From positions 1 to 64,000 of the forward strand of contig CAVYKK010000009.1 of assembly GCA_963769045.1 (NCBI GenBank): 64,000 nucleotides of DNA. Reading direction: 5' to 3'. Made by a program: the position numbers and the translations under genes. The notes under the pieces are model-generated. The model saw only the letters and a list, made by a program, of their open reading frames with translations. It searched no databases and was not told the DNA's origin. Of the stretch, positions 49,490 to 58,618 are shown one piece after another; position 1 is the stretch's first letter, and the number at the start of each line of letters is the position of its first letter. Origin of the DNA: Methanocella_A sp963769045 (GTDB lineage: Archaea > Halobacteriota > Methanocellia > Methanocellales > Methanocellaceae).

Positions 49490-50302
49490 TTACTGAACAC
49501 GGGCTCGCGGATACGACCCGAGCACCTTCAGTTCGGGGACCATTTTTTTAAGCGCCGAGACCGCGTCCTTCAGCGGGCCATCCTCACAGTGCCCTTCCAC
49601 GTCGATGAAGAACCAGTAATCGCCAAGCGTCAGCCGGGATGGCCGGGACTCGATGCGCGTCATGTTGATCTTCCGCCGGGCGAACTCACCCAAAAACTCG
49701 TACAGCGCTCCCGGCCGGTCGCGGTCAAGGTACACAGCCATAGAGGTCTTGTCGTGCCCCGTGGGACCGGGAACCTTTTTGCCAATAACAATAAAGCGCG
49801 TGAAATTCGCGTCGGCGTCCTGTATGCCCTTCGCGATGATCTTCAGCCCGTAGTGCTCCGCGGCCGCCGCCGAGCCGACAGCCGCCATCTCCGGGAACTC
49901 CTGCGCCAGCTTGGCCGCGTGGGTGGTACTGCCGGTCGCGCGTAGCTCAGCCTTCGGGTAGTGGTCCCGCAGGTATTTGCGACACTGGCCAAGTGCCTGC
50001 GGATGTGAAAGGATGATTTTTATTTCCTCGGGTTTGCCCCGGGACAGGAGGCACTGCCTGATGGGCACGATGACCTCGCCGATGATGTGCGATTTGTTCT
50101 TCAGCAGCTGGTCGTGGACGACGCCTACGGGGCCCTCGACCGAGTTCTCGATCGGCACGATGGCTTCGTCGCAGAGGCCGTCGTCGACGGCCCGGGCTAC
50201 TAGCTCGTTGTCGTCGAGGAAGACAAGCTCCGCTTTCGCGTTCCATTTCCTCGCAGCGATCTCAGAGAACGTCCCTTCCGGGCCGAGCAGGCCGAGCTTC
50301 AT
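49490..50302 (-). CDS. pheA: Prephenate dehydratase
   Basis: 270 residues. Converts prephenate to phenylpyruvate in phenylalanine synthesis. The catalytic domain (1-180) opens KLGLLGPEGTFSEIAA and has the Thr-Arg-Phe active-site motif in NFTRFIVIGKK. The ACT domain (about 190-265, with RPGALYEFLGEFARRKINMT and ESRPSR) binds phenylalanine for feedback inhibition. Stand-alone enzyme without chorismate mutase, as usual in archaea. GTCC-rich convergent spacer downstream. Confidence 0.95.
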   Translation of the reverse strand: MKLGLLGPEGTFSEIAARKWNAKAELVFLDDNELVARAVDDGLCDEAIVPIENSVEGPVGVVHDQLLKNKSHIIGEVIVPIRQCLLSRGKPEEIKIILSHPQALGQCRKYLRDHYPKAELRATGSTTHAAKLAQEFPEMAAVGSAAAAEHYGLKIIAKGIQDADANFTRFIVIGKKVPGPTGHDKTSMAVYLDRDRPGALYEFLGEFARRKINMTRIESRPSRLTLGDYWFFIDVEGHCEDGPLKDAVSALKKMVPELKVLGSYPRARVQ

Positions 50303-50350
50303 CGAAACAAAAGATAGGCGAGATATTATTTAATTCTATGCAGTTCAATA

Positions 50351-50363
50351 GTGCACGCGCGCG
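50351..50363. repeat. Alternating CG tract
   Basis: GTGCACGCGCGCG followed by AACACGC, sharing CGCGCGCGAACACG with 28814. Confidence 0.5.
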
Positions 50364-50445
50364 AACACGCAGGCGGCAAGTGACAGGTACCCCTGAAAGG
50401 CTTTGGTAATCCGAAAAATCTTGTTAAAGAAATAGATAGCCAGGA

Positions 50446-51870
50446 TCAGTATGACCTGGCCATCATGATCACGCGGTCGGTCGGCTTGCCGCAGATCGGG
50501 CACTTGCCCGCGCCCTTCATGCCCTCGGGCTCGCCCAGCAGCTTGCAGTTGACCACGTTCTCCATCTCCAGGCCGCAGGCCTTCTCGCCGCACCAGGGCA
50601 TCAATGCCCAGCCGTTTTCGACCTGCTGCTTCGCCTCGTCCAGCGTGGTGACTTCCTTGACCCGGGCCATCATGCTGTCCCGGGCCTTCTGCAGCAGTTC
50701 GGCCTGGAAGTCCATGAGCTTCCCGCTGACCGTATTCGCCAGCCCGTCCATGGAAATGGATTCCTTCTTGCCGTCCCTGCGCACGAGCATGACTGCGTTG
50801 TTCTTGATGTCCCTCGGGCCAATCTCGATGCGGAAGGGCACGCCTTTCATCTCCCACTTGTAGTACTTTGCGCCAGGGCGCTCGTCAGTATAGTCGATGG
50901 TCGTGGTGATGCCGGCTGCATCAAGGATGGCCTTGACGTTGCCGCACGCCTGCTTCACGGCTTCTTCTTCCTTCTTGAACACGATGGGGATGATGACGAT
51001 CTGCGTCGGGGACGCGTTGGGCGGCATTATGAGCCCTTTGTTGTCGCCGTGGATGCCGATGACGGCTGCTATGCAGCGTTCGGAGATGCCATAGCAGGTC
51101 TGGTTCACGTACTCCTGTTCGCCCTTGTCGTTCTCGAAGGTGATCTCGAACGTCTTCGCGAACTTGGTGCCCAGCATGTGTACGGTGCCGATCTGCAGCG
51201 ACTTGCCGTCCGGCATCATGGTGTCGAAGGCCTTGGTATAGTCGGCGCCGGGGAACTTGTCCCATTCGGGGCGCTTATTGATGATGAAGGGGACCGCCAG
51301 CTTTACGTAAAACTCGCTGTACAGGTCCATCGCTTCTGCGCACTGGTGCTCCGCATCTTCCCTCGTGGCGTGGGCAGTGTGTGCTTCCTTGAACGAGGTC
51401 ACCTCTCGCAGCCGTATCAACGGGCGGGTGTGCTTGGTCTCGTAGCGGAAGATGTTGACGATCTGGTACAGCTTCAGCGGCAGGTCGGCATGCGACCTGA
51501 TCCAGAGCTTGTACATTGGATATATGGCTGTCTCGCTGGTAGGCCGCAGCGCGAGGGGGATTTCCAGCTCGGTGAGGCCGCCGTGGGTTACCCAGTAGAC
51601 CTCGTCCTCAAACCCCTTGATGTGCTCTGACTCCTTAAGGAGCTCCGGCTTCGGGATGAGCATGGGGAACTGGCACTCCTGGTGGTCGACGTCCATCAGG
51701 GCCCTCAGCATGTTGTAGACCTTCTTCCGGATGGAGAAGCCGAACGGGAACCAGACGTAGACGCCCTTGATCGGGTAGCGCACGTCCATGATCTGCGCCA
51801 TCATGAGCAGCTCGTTGTACCATTCGCTGAAATTGTCCTTTGTCGGCAGTGTCTTTGACTCTTCTTCCAC
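50446..51870 (-). CDS. proS: Prolyl-tRNA synthetase, archaeal type
   Basis: 474 residues, the short archaeal/eukaryotic ProS without the bacterial editing insertion. Class II core: motif 1 region VRYPIKGVYVWFPFGFSIRKK, motif 2 YETKHTRPLIRLREVTSFKEAHTAH, motif 3 GISERCIAAVIGIHGD. The anticodon-binding domain begins at about 285 (IVIIPIVFKKEEEAV). The C-terminal zinc domain has CGEKACGLEM and CPICGK. AT-rich upstream sequence (51895-51945) with repeated CTATTATTT words holds its promoter. Confidence 0.95.
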   Translation of the reverse strand: MEEESKTLPTKDNFSEWYNELLMMAQIMDVRYPIKGVYVWFPFGFSIRKKVYNMLRALMDVDHQECQFPMLIPKPELLKESEHIKGFEDEVYWVTHGGLTELEIPLALRPTSETAIYPMYKLWIRSHADLPLKLYQIVNIFRYETKHTRPLIRLREVTSFKEAHTAHATREDAEHQCAEAMDLYSEFYVKLAVPFIINKRPEWDKFPGADYTKAFDTMMPDGKSLQIGTVHMLGTKFAKTFEITFENDKGEQEYVNQTCYGISERCIAAVIGIHGDNKGLIMPPNASPTQIVIIPIVFKKEEEAVKQACGNVKAILDAAGITTTIDYTDERPGAKYYKWEMKGVPFRIEIGPRDIKNNAVMLVRRDGKKESISMDGLANTVSGKLMDFQAELLQKARDSMMARVKEVTTLDEAKQQVENGWALMPWCGEKACGLEMENVVNCKLLGEPEGMKGAGKCPICGKPTDRVIMMARSY

Positions 51871-52254
51871 GATCTCACCCGCGTACTGTAAGCCATAATA
51901 GGCTGTTGATTATTATAGTTTACTATTATTTTACTATTATAAACCACTACCCCGGTCGGCTGTCCCAATATTTCAGATAGTACAGATAGAGGAAATACCA
52001 TTTTGTCTGGCGGCATTTCCGCCCAATATCCCGGATGTTACTGCGCGTTGTCCCTGAAACGGGTTCAACGATTGATACATAAGTGTTTTATTACTTCTCG
52101 TATTAACCTGTTCTTTAATTGATCGGGAACCGCAGGCGTCTGTTGTCGAATAAGCGAGCATAGTCTGGCTGAGATAGTACCGGACATGACAGGCAATATC
52201 ATGAGGGCTGATATCGTGTACCGGAACATTATATGCGATAATACATACAAGCAC
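51871..52254. other. Divergent promoter region of proS and a surface protein
   Basis: About 380 bases without a gene. The proS side has direct repeats of TTTACTATTATT (51915-51945). Further TATA-like words at 52085-52115 may serve the surface-protein gene. No RNA or palindrome seen. Confidence 0.45.
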
Positions 52255-53523
52255 ATGACGGACAATGATCGCCCGCTCTCCGTGGCGTTTCAGGGCCGGC
52301 GATACATATCATGCCTGGCGGTAGCCCTTCTGTTCATATTTTTAATTGTGCTGACAACCGAAGTTTCTGCTACGGCGCCGGCAATAGCATGGAACAAGAC
52401 GTATCAGGCTGCCGAATCTACGGTAGGTCAAAGAGTTATTTCGACAGACGATGGCTACCTCATTGCAGGATATTATATTATCATGTACGAGGGATCGGGC
52501 ATCGCCCTGATCAAGACGGATTTCGATGGCAACGAAGCCTGGAACCGGACCTATGGGGACTTTGACGTAGTATCTTCAATGATCGCGGTCAGCGATGGGT
52601 ATGTCATTACCGGTATTAAACCATACCCGGACTCCGTGGAGAGCAGGAACGCATTCCTGGCCAGGATTGACCGGAGTGGCAATATGACCTGGTGGAAGGC
52701 TTACGGTGGCAGGGTCAGCACGAGAGGTAGTTCTGTGATACCAGTCGAAGGGGGTTATGTTATGGCTGGCATGTTTGGCTGGAGCAGCCTTCCAGGCGTA
52801 TATACAGACGCTTATCTGGTCCGGACCGACTCCGAAGGCAACGAAATCTGGAACAGGACATACGGCAGTCCCGGTTCTGATGACGAATTTGCGACGGTCA
52901 TAGAGTCCGGCGATGGCTATGTCCTTGCAGGCGATATCGGTGGCTCAATCTGGGTAGTCAGGACAGACCCGGATGGCAATGAAATCTGGAACAGGACCTA
53001 TGGCACAGGCGGGGGATATGCGATCATCAAAGCCAGTGACGGTTACGTGTTCCTGGCAGATAAGGGCCGAGTAGATAATTCCAGATTTGTCGATTTCCAT
53101 CTAATGAAAATTGATGTGGACGGCAACATGATCTGGGACCGCAAGCTTGGCAAATATCTGTCAGGTTCGCTGGCTGCGGTTCCCGACGGATATGCCCTGA
53201 CAGGCGGCATTGATCTGTCAGGTAACTGGACATACCAGGTTTATCTCATGAAAACCGACCTGAACGGGAACCAGACATGGAACGTGACCTATGCCATGGC
53301 TGGCAGTAATATCGGAAGTGCGCTGATCGTAGACCGGGGTGCGTATGTCATCGCGGGCGGTTTTCATTCTGTTGGCAATACTACCCCGAATTACTCCGCA
53401 GCATTGCTTGTGAAAACCAATCGGGACAATTCCCGGGCAATGCCAGCGGCGCCTGCCGCAAGCCTGGTACTTACGATGCTCGCTGTAATAATTGCCACTC
53501 TTGCAGGCAGGGTTCGTAAATAA
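52255..53523 (+). CDS. Surface protein of WNRTYG repeats, probable beta-propeller
   Basis: About 422 residues from ATG 52255. Signal peptide near 10-38 (CLAVALLFIFLIVLTTEVSA). Six or seven repeats of about 50 residues follow the pattern DGYvxAG...xLxKTDxxGNExWNRTYG, for instance TDFDGNEAWNRTYG, TDSEGNEIWNRTYG and TDPDGNEIWNRTYG, expected to form propeller blades. A C-terminal membrane helix (ASLVLTMLAVIIATLAG) ends RVRK. Outer-face protein, likely for binding or cell contact. Confidence 0.85.
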   Translation: MTDNDRPLSVAFQGRRYISCLAVALLFIFLIVLTTEVSATAPAIAWNKTYQAAESTVGQRVISTDDGYLIAGYYIIMYEGSGIALIKTDFDGNEAWNRTYGDFDVVSSMIAVSDGYVITGIKPYPDSVESRNAFLARIDRSGNMTWWKAYGGRVSTRGSSVIPVEGGYVMAGMFGWSSLPGVYTDAYLVRTDSEGNEIWNRTYGSPGSDDEFATVIESGDGYVLAGDIGGSIWVVRTDPDGNEIWNRTYGTGGGYAIIKASDGYVFLADKGRVDNSRFVDFHLMKIDVDGNMIWDRKLGKYLSGSLAAVPDGYALTGGIDLSGNWTYQVYLMKTDLNGNQTWNVTYAMAGSNIGSALIVDRGAYVIAGGFHSVGNTTPNYSAALLVKTNRDNSRAMPAAPAASLVLTMLAVIIATLAGRVRK

Positions 53524-53541
53524 ATTGACTTTGGCCAGTTG

Positions 53542-53704
53542 CTGAAAAGCACCGATAAGACGATAGACATGAGCCTCGGGCTTGTACCTGGCCAAGTCGC
53601 TCGTGGACAGCTACGATGGCCGGGTCTGGATCGAGGACCGGATCGCTGGCGATCACACGAATGGCGCCAGGTTCGTGGTCATGCTGCCAGCTATGGAAAA
53701 TTAA
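53542..53704 (+). pseudogene. Remnant of a histidine-kinase C-terminus
   Basis: Two frames joined by a frameshift at about 53583 give STDKTIDMSLGL and then YLAKSLVDSYDGRVWIEDR, followed by GDHTNGARFVVMLPA and stop at 53702-53704. This matches the last 50 residues of the intact kinase at 53786 (GLYLVKSLVESYGGRVWVEDR...GARFVVMLP). Only the ATPase-domain end is left. It looks like a former paralogous kinase deleted down to its tail. Confidence 0.82.
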
Positions 53705-53785
53705 CTTTTTTAGCAACCGGTTTTATTTAATTTGAAAATATTTATAATATGTAGTAGTTGTCATTTTTAATCATAATTGTTATGA

Positions 53786-56428
53786 ATGATCAGGGACGAT
53801 ATTCAAATTATTTATGTTTTAAGTATGGTGCAGGGCATGGAAAATGCAGCGAGAGACTCGGGCATCGATGTGATAGGCCGTGTACCATGGGGCACGCATT
53901 TCAGCCTCTTCTACCAGACGAAGCAGGATTTGATCGATGTCCTCGTCTCATATTTCATGGCGGGCCTGAAGAACAACGAGTTCTGCATGTGGATTACTGC
54001 AGAGTCCTTGAATGCCGGGGAAGTCAAAGCGTACATGGCTGAGGCTATGCCCGATTTCGACGCGTATTTTGAGGAAGGGCAAATCGAGATCATCCCTGAC
54101 ACGGAATGGTATACGATCAACGGCGGATTTGATCCAGACAGGGTGCTCGTGGGCTGGATAGAAAAGCTGCGGAAGGCCAGGGAGCGGGGTTTTCGTGGCT
54201 TGAGGGCGACAGGGGACGTGTCCTGGCTGGAGACCGGCGGCTGGAAGGACTTTCTTGACTACGAGCAGACTGTTAACGATATCATAGGACGGCATGAAAT
54301 GATCGCCCTGTGCACTTATCCCCTGTACGGGTGTGATGCCAACGATATCCTGGAAGTGGTGAGCGCCCACCAGTTCGCCCTGATCAGGCGCAATGGCGAG
54401 TGGAAGATCATCGAGGACCAGGGACAGAAGAAAGCGAGGAAAGCGCTGCGGGAGAGCGAGGAGGTGCTCTGGCATATCTTTGGTTCTTCGCCTGTCCCTA
54501 TGGTGTTGTATAATGAGCGTAAGGGCAGCTACCATTTTAATAATAAGTTTACCGAGACGTTCGGCTACACAATTGAAGATATTCCCGACATTAATGAATG
54601 GTGGCTGCTAGCTTACCCGGATGAAAAATATCGGGAATTTGTTAAGAAACGATGGTATGCCGCAGTTGACGAAGCTGTCGAGAAGAGGACGAGCATCGAG
54701 CCTCAGGAGGCTGTCGTAACCTGCAAGGACGGCTCGAAGAAGCACATATTGGGCTATTTCTCGTCCATCGGCGTCCTGAACCTTGTGGTTTTTTACGATA
54801 TCACCGAGCGTAAGCGGGCAGAGGAGGAGCTCGATTTTGAGCGGTCGCAGCTCCTGTCCATCTTTGATAGCATCGATGACGTGGTGTACGTGACGGACCC
54901 GTACACCTACGAAGTGTTGTACGCTAACAAGGCGATGAGGGAGAAGTTCATTAGTAACCTTGTGGGGGGAGTTTGCTATCAGGAGTTCCAGCGGAAGGAT
55001 TCTCCCTGCGATTTCTGTACCAACCCGATCATTTTAAAGGAGAAGGGCAAGCCTTTCCGCTGGGAGTTCTATAACCCCACGGTGGGCCGGTATTTCATGA
55101 TCACGGACCGGATCATCAAGTGGCCGGACGGCCGGGACGTGCGGTTCGAGATCGCTAAAGATATCACCGAGCGCAAGCGGGCCGAGGAAGATCTGGCTAA
55201 TGCGAAGGACCAGCTGGACTCGGAGCTGGATGCCATGGACCGGCTGCATGCGATTAGTGTGCGATACGTGCTCAACGGGGACCTGTCGGCCGTGCTCGAC
55301 GAGATCATTGATGCTGCGGTCTCCATTACTAAGGCCGATATGGGGAATATACAGATTCTCGATCCGGAGTCGGGCCGGCTCAAAATCATGGCACAGCATG
55401 GCTTCGAGCGGCAATTTCTGGACTATTTCAATAGCGTCGCTGAAGGTCGTGCCGCCTGTGGCACGGCAATGATGCGAGGGGAACGAGTGGTCGTCGAGGA
55501 TGTTCCCGGGAGCCCCATCTTCGTAGACACCCCCGGGGATTTGGAGATCATGCTGGCAGCGGGAGTCCGGGCCGTCCAGTCTACACCGCTATTGAGCCGC
55601 ACCGGGCGTCTTCTGGGAATGTTCTCCACGCACTACCGGACCTCACGCCGGCCGGACGACCGGGAGTTGAAGCTGATAGATCTGCTGGCCCGCCAGACGG
55701 CGGATATCATCGAACGGACACAGGCGGAAAAACTGCTTGTGGATTCAAAAGCTCAGGCCGAGCTGTACCTCGACCTGATGGGCCATGACATCAACAATAT
55801 GCACCAGATCGCCCTCGGGTACCTGGAAATGGCCCGGGACCTGCAAACGGAAGACAGCCAAAGCGAGTTTTTAGACAAGCCAATTGAGGTGCTGCAGCGG
55901 AGCGCGCGGCTTATCCAGAACGTGAGGAAGCTGCAAAAGCTACACGACGGCGTGTTCCAGACCGAACTGGTCGACGTGTGCAAGGTGCTCTGGGACATGC
56001 AGCGGGAGTATGGGTCGGTGCCGAACAAGGCTGTCACGTTATCCCTCAATGGGTTTGAGCACTGCCATGTCAGGGCGAACGAGCTGCTGCACGATGTATT
56101 TGTAAACCTGGTGGGCAACGCGATCAAGCATACGGGGGAACGTGCGGATATCGTCGTCGATTTAAATATAGTATGGAACGATGGCAGACAATATTGTCGG
56201 GTGATGGTCGAGGACGACGGGCCGGGCATCCCCGACGACTTTAAGGGGAGGATATTCAATCGGCTGCCGAAGGGCACCGATAAAGCGAAGGGCATGGGCC
56301 TCGGCCTATACCTGGTCAAATCGCTGGTGGAGAGCTATGGTGGCAGAGTGTGGGTCGAGGACAGAGTGCCAGGCAATCACATGAAGGGCGCGAGGTTCGT
56401 GGTTATGCTGCCCGCTGTCAGCCTGTAA
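53786..56428 (+). CDS. MEDS-PAS-PAS-GAF sensor histidine kinase
   Basis: 880 residues. MEDS sensory domain at about 25-205 (HFSLFYQTKQDLIDVLVSYFMAGLKNN at its start, typical of methanogens and methylotrophs), PAS domains at about 225-345 and 350-460, a GAF domain (about 485-640) and a phosphoacceptor helix with His667 in LMGHDINNMHQIAL. The HATPase domain has NLVGNAIKHT, EDDGPGIPDD and GMGLGLYLVKSL. No membrane helix, so it is a cytosolic sensor of a small molecule or redox state. The phosphorylation partner is not adjacent. A remnant of a related kinase lies just upstream. Confidence 0.92.
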   Translation: MIRDDIQIIYVLSMVQGMENAARDSGIDVIGRVPWGTHFSLFYQTKQDLIDVLVSYFMAGLKNNEFCMWITAESLNAGEVKAYMAEAMPDFDAYFEEGQIEIIPDTEWYTINGGFDPDRVLVGWIEKLRKARERGFRGLRATGDVSWLETGGWKDFLDYEQTVNDIIGRHEMIALCTYPLYGCDANDILEVVSAHQFALIRRNGEWKIIEDQGQKKARKALRESEEVLWHIFGSSPVPMVLYNERKGSYHFNNKFTETFGYTIEDIPDINEWWLLAYPDEKYREFVKKRWYAAVDEAVEKRTSIEPQEAVVTCKDGSKKHILGYFSSIGVLNLVVFYDITERKRAEEELDFERSQLLSIFDSIDDVVYVTDPYTYEVLYANKAMREKFISNLVGGVCYQEFQRKDSPCDFCTNPIILKEKGKPFRWEFYNPTVGRYFMITDRIIKWPDGRDVRFEIAKDITERKRAEEDLANAKDQLDSELDAMDRLHAISVRYVLNGDLSAVLDEIIDAAVSITKADMGNIQILDPESGRLKIMAQHGFERQFLDYFNSVAEGRAACGTAMMRGERVVVEDVPGSPIFVDTPGDLEIMLAAGVRAVQSTPLLSRTGRLLGMFSTHYRTSRRPDDRELKLIDLLARQTADIIERTQAEKLLVDSKAQAELYLDLMGHDINNMHQIALGYLEMARDLQTEDSQSEFLDKPIEVLQRSARLIQNVRKLQKLHDGVFQTELVDVCKVLWDMQREYGSVPNKAVTLSLNGFEHCHVRANELLHDVFVNLVGNAIKHTGERADIVVDLNIVWNDGRQYCRVMVEDDGPGIPDDFKGRIFNRLPKGTDKAKGMGLGLYLVKSLVESYGGRVWVEDRVPGNHMKGARFVVMLPAVSL

Positions 56429-56560
56429 TGCTATAATGCGACTGCAGTGCAAAAGAGCGACATGATGGACGATTTACACAAATGCATATCGTCTTGCAGC
56501 CAATTTTTATAATGGTCATGATTATAATTATATTCATGGTTTTATCAAACGGTGATGAGT

Positions 56561-56965
56561 ATGTATACCGAGCAGGTAAAAGACATCAGCGTTGATGATT
56601 TGAAAAACCGTATGAAGTCGGGGAAAGGCCTTTTTGTCCTCGATGTCAGGGACCTTAATACTTACTGTAAAGGGCACATCCCCGGGGCATGCGATTTCTT
56701 TGACGCGGAGCTTTCTAACATATCTCCGGAATCGATAGATAAAAACGCCAGTATTATTGTCTACGGCCCCGGCCAGGCTCAGAGATCTGAGAACGCCATG
56801 GATCGGCTGGCGGGCGATGCCATCGACCGGCTCAAAAAGGTCGGCTTCAGTAACATTATGGAGCTCAAGGGCGGCTTCGAGGCATGGGCTAACGCAGGCA
56901 ACCGGGTAGACAGTTGTGATCTCCAGAGCATCAAGCCGGCCCAGGTGCCGTTTACGGGCAGTTGA
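56561..56965 (+). CDS. Rhodanese-like domain without the catalytic cysteine
   Basis: 134 residues with rhodanese landmarks: VDDLKNRMKSGKGLFVLDVRDLNTYCKGHIPGA and, near the end, VGFSNIMELKGGFEAWANAG. The active-site loop, where Cys should open a C-x4-R loop, reads VYGPGQAQRSENA, so Gly replaces Cys. It cannot carry persulfide by the normal route and may bind ligand or protein instead. ATG at 56561 follows GGTGATG. Confidence 0.82.
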   Translation: MYTEQVKDISVDDLKNRMKSGKGLFVLDVRDLNTYCKGHIPGACDFFDAELSNISPESIDKNASIIVYGPGQAQRSENAMDRLAGDAIDRLKKVGFSNIMELKGGFEAWANAGNRVDSCDLQSIKPAQVPFTGS

Positions 56966-57203
56966 GCATCTGACATCCGGGACGTCAGCTACTGAGTAGC
57001 GACAATGCAAGGTGTCGGCGATACTGTGGCGTCCTCCCGTTTTTCTTTTTTGTCCATCCGGAGACGAATGGCCTGTCTCCCGGCATGCAGGGACTCGGTC
57101 TGGGCGTGCCATATATGCTTAAACCACATCCCGGGGCTTGATTTCTGCTGCCAGTGTCAGGCAGTTTTATCAACGTAAAAGCACGCAACATGATCGGGTT
57201 TGC

Positions 57204-57944
57204 ATGATCAGTCAGACTGGCCTCGTCACTGTAAGGGAACCGGGCTCTATCTACCAGGCATCCGGGGATATCGAGCATGGCACGTTCCATGGCCGCTGGC
57301 ACTTTTCCTTCGGCGACTATTATGACCGGAAATATGTGCATTTCGGGCCGCTGCGTGTCTTCAACGACGATACGCTCTCGCCCGGCGCCGTCTGGCCGCT
57401 ACACTACCACGAGGAGATCGAGGTAGTGACGTACTGCATCGAAGGCATTTTCCGTCATGCCGACCAGAATGGCGAAGGCGGGATTCTCAAGCCTGGCTGG
57501 GTACAGCATACGACTGTCGGGAGCGGCATGTATCACTCGGAGATCAACGCCAGCCCGACGGAGCCTATGCGTTTTGTCCAGATGTGGTTCATGCCCGCGA
57601 CGCCGGAACTGAGGCCGTCGGTCGAGCAGAAACGCGTCGAGAAGGCCGAACGGATCGATCGGCTTCTGCCGCTGGTCTCGAACATCGCCCCGGGCGCCCT
57701 GCGCATACATCAGGACGTGGCAGTTTATTCATCATACCTCAAAGACGGCCGCTCTGTCACGCACGTCGGAAAAAAGGGCAGGGGCGCGTACCTTTACGTC
57801 CTCGGGGGCGGGCCGGTCAGGGCCAATGGAAAAATCGTCCCCGCACTCGGCGCCGCGATGGCCGTCGACGAGCCGGAACTGGTCATCCAGGCGCAGGGTG
57901 GCAGCGCAGAGCTGTTGCTCGTCGACGTACCGATGATAACATAG
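57204..57944 (+). CDS. Pirin-family bicupin
   Basis: About 246 residues (MISQTGLVTVREPGSIYQ start; a TTG at 57138 is less likely). The cupin motif HYHEEIEVVTYCIEG with metal ligands, then HTTVGSGMYHSEIN, match the pirin/YhhW group. The second cupin (about 150-245) has lost its ligands, as usual. Relatives oxidise quercetin or act as redox sensors. The real substrate in a methanogen is unknown. Confidence 0.87.
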   Translation: MISQTGLVTVREPGSIYQASGDIEHGTFHGRWHFSFGDYYDRKYVHFGPLRVFNDDTLSPGAVWPLHYHEEIEVVTYCIEGIFRHADQNGEGGILKPGWVQHTTVGSGMYHSEINASPTEPMRFVQMWFMPATPELRPSVEQKRVEKAERIDRLLPLVSNIAPGALRIHQDVAVYSSYLKDGRSVTHVGKKGRGAYLYVLGGGPVRANGKIVPALGAAMAVDEPELVIQAQGGSAELLLVDVPMIT

Positions 57945-58034
57945 CATAACGTCTTCTGATACCACTGTGTTTACGGGAAGGTATTGACATAATCGGCGGC
58001 TTTCATTGCCCTTGTGGCAAGACCCTGATAAAAA

Positions 58035-58060
58035 GTCTGCGAGACGCAGGCTTTTCTTTG
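58035..58060 (+). terminator. Hairpin plus T run after the pirin gene
   Basis: GTCTGCG-AGA-CGCAGGC, seven pairs including one GT, followed by TTTTCTTTG. Resembles an intrinsic terminator. Confidence 0.5.
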
Positions 58061-58134
58061 TTTATGATTACCCTAAAGCAAAAAATACTTATATCAATAA
58101 TCTGCTCAGTAATTATATAAGGAGTAATAAATAA

Positions 58135-58314
58135 ATGAAACAAGCCATATACATCTTTTGTTTGTATATTGGCATCATAACCTTTCTCACACTGACGCTA
58201 TTCCGGGAGCCGCTGGAGGTCAACGTGGCCATCTCTTTAACGGCGGCTCTAATCATCGCGGGCATTCTCTTCCTGCTGGCGAGGAATAAAGAGGCACGTA
58301 TCAGCAGCTATTAG
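58135..58314 (+). CDS. 59-residue two-helix membrane protein
   Basis: ATG 58135 lies eleven bases after AAGGAG and the frame stops with TAG at 58312-58314. The product starts MKQAIYIFCLYIGIITFLTL, has a short loop (FREPLEVNV), a second helix (ISLTAALIIAGILFLLA) and a charged end (RNKEARISSY). Codon use and the ribosome-binding site support a real gene. Function unknown. Confidence 0.65.
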   Translation: MKQAIYIFCLYIGIITFLTLTLFREPLEVNVAISLTAALIIAGILFLLARNKEARISSY

Positions 58315-58618
58315 CCGAAAACGATATGTCAGCGGCTGTAGCGGCCTGTCGTTTCTTGAATATCTGGCGATCTACTTTTGTGTTTCAGATAACAATACTA
58401 ACGACAGGCAGGGATTCAGGTATCTGGCCAGTTATTAATAGCAGTTGTCAAACAATGCCTGATACACCTGACTATTTGATAGTTATAAACTTGAAATAAT
58501 ACTGTTAAATAGTAATACTTATAGTTCTTTTTTTATTATACAACCGATTGAACTATAGACGTTTTTAATGGATGGGTCATATCCGGGCAGGCCGCTATGG
58601 CCAATCGGGGGGTATTTT
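58315..58618. other. AT-rich spacer
   Basis: No gene. AT-rich from 58480 to 58560 with TATA-like words that likely start the surface-protein transcript. Confidence 0.4.
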
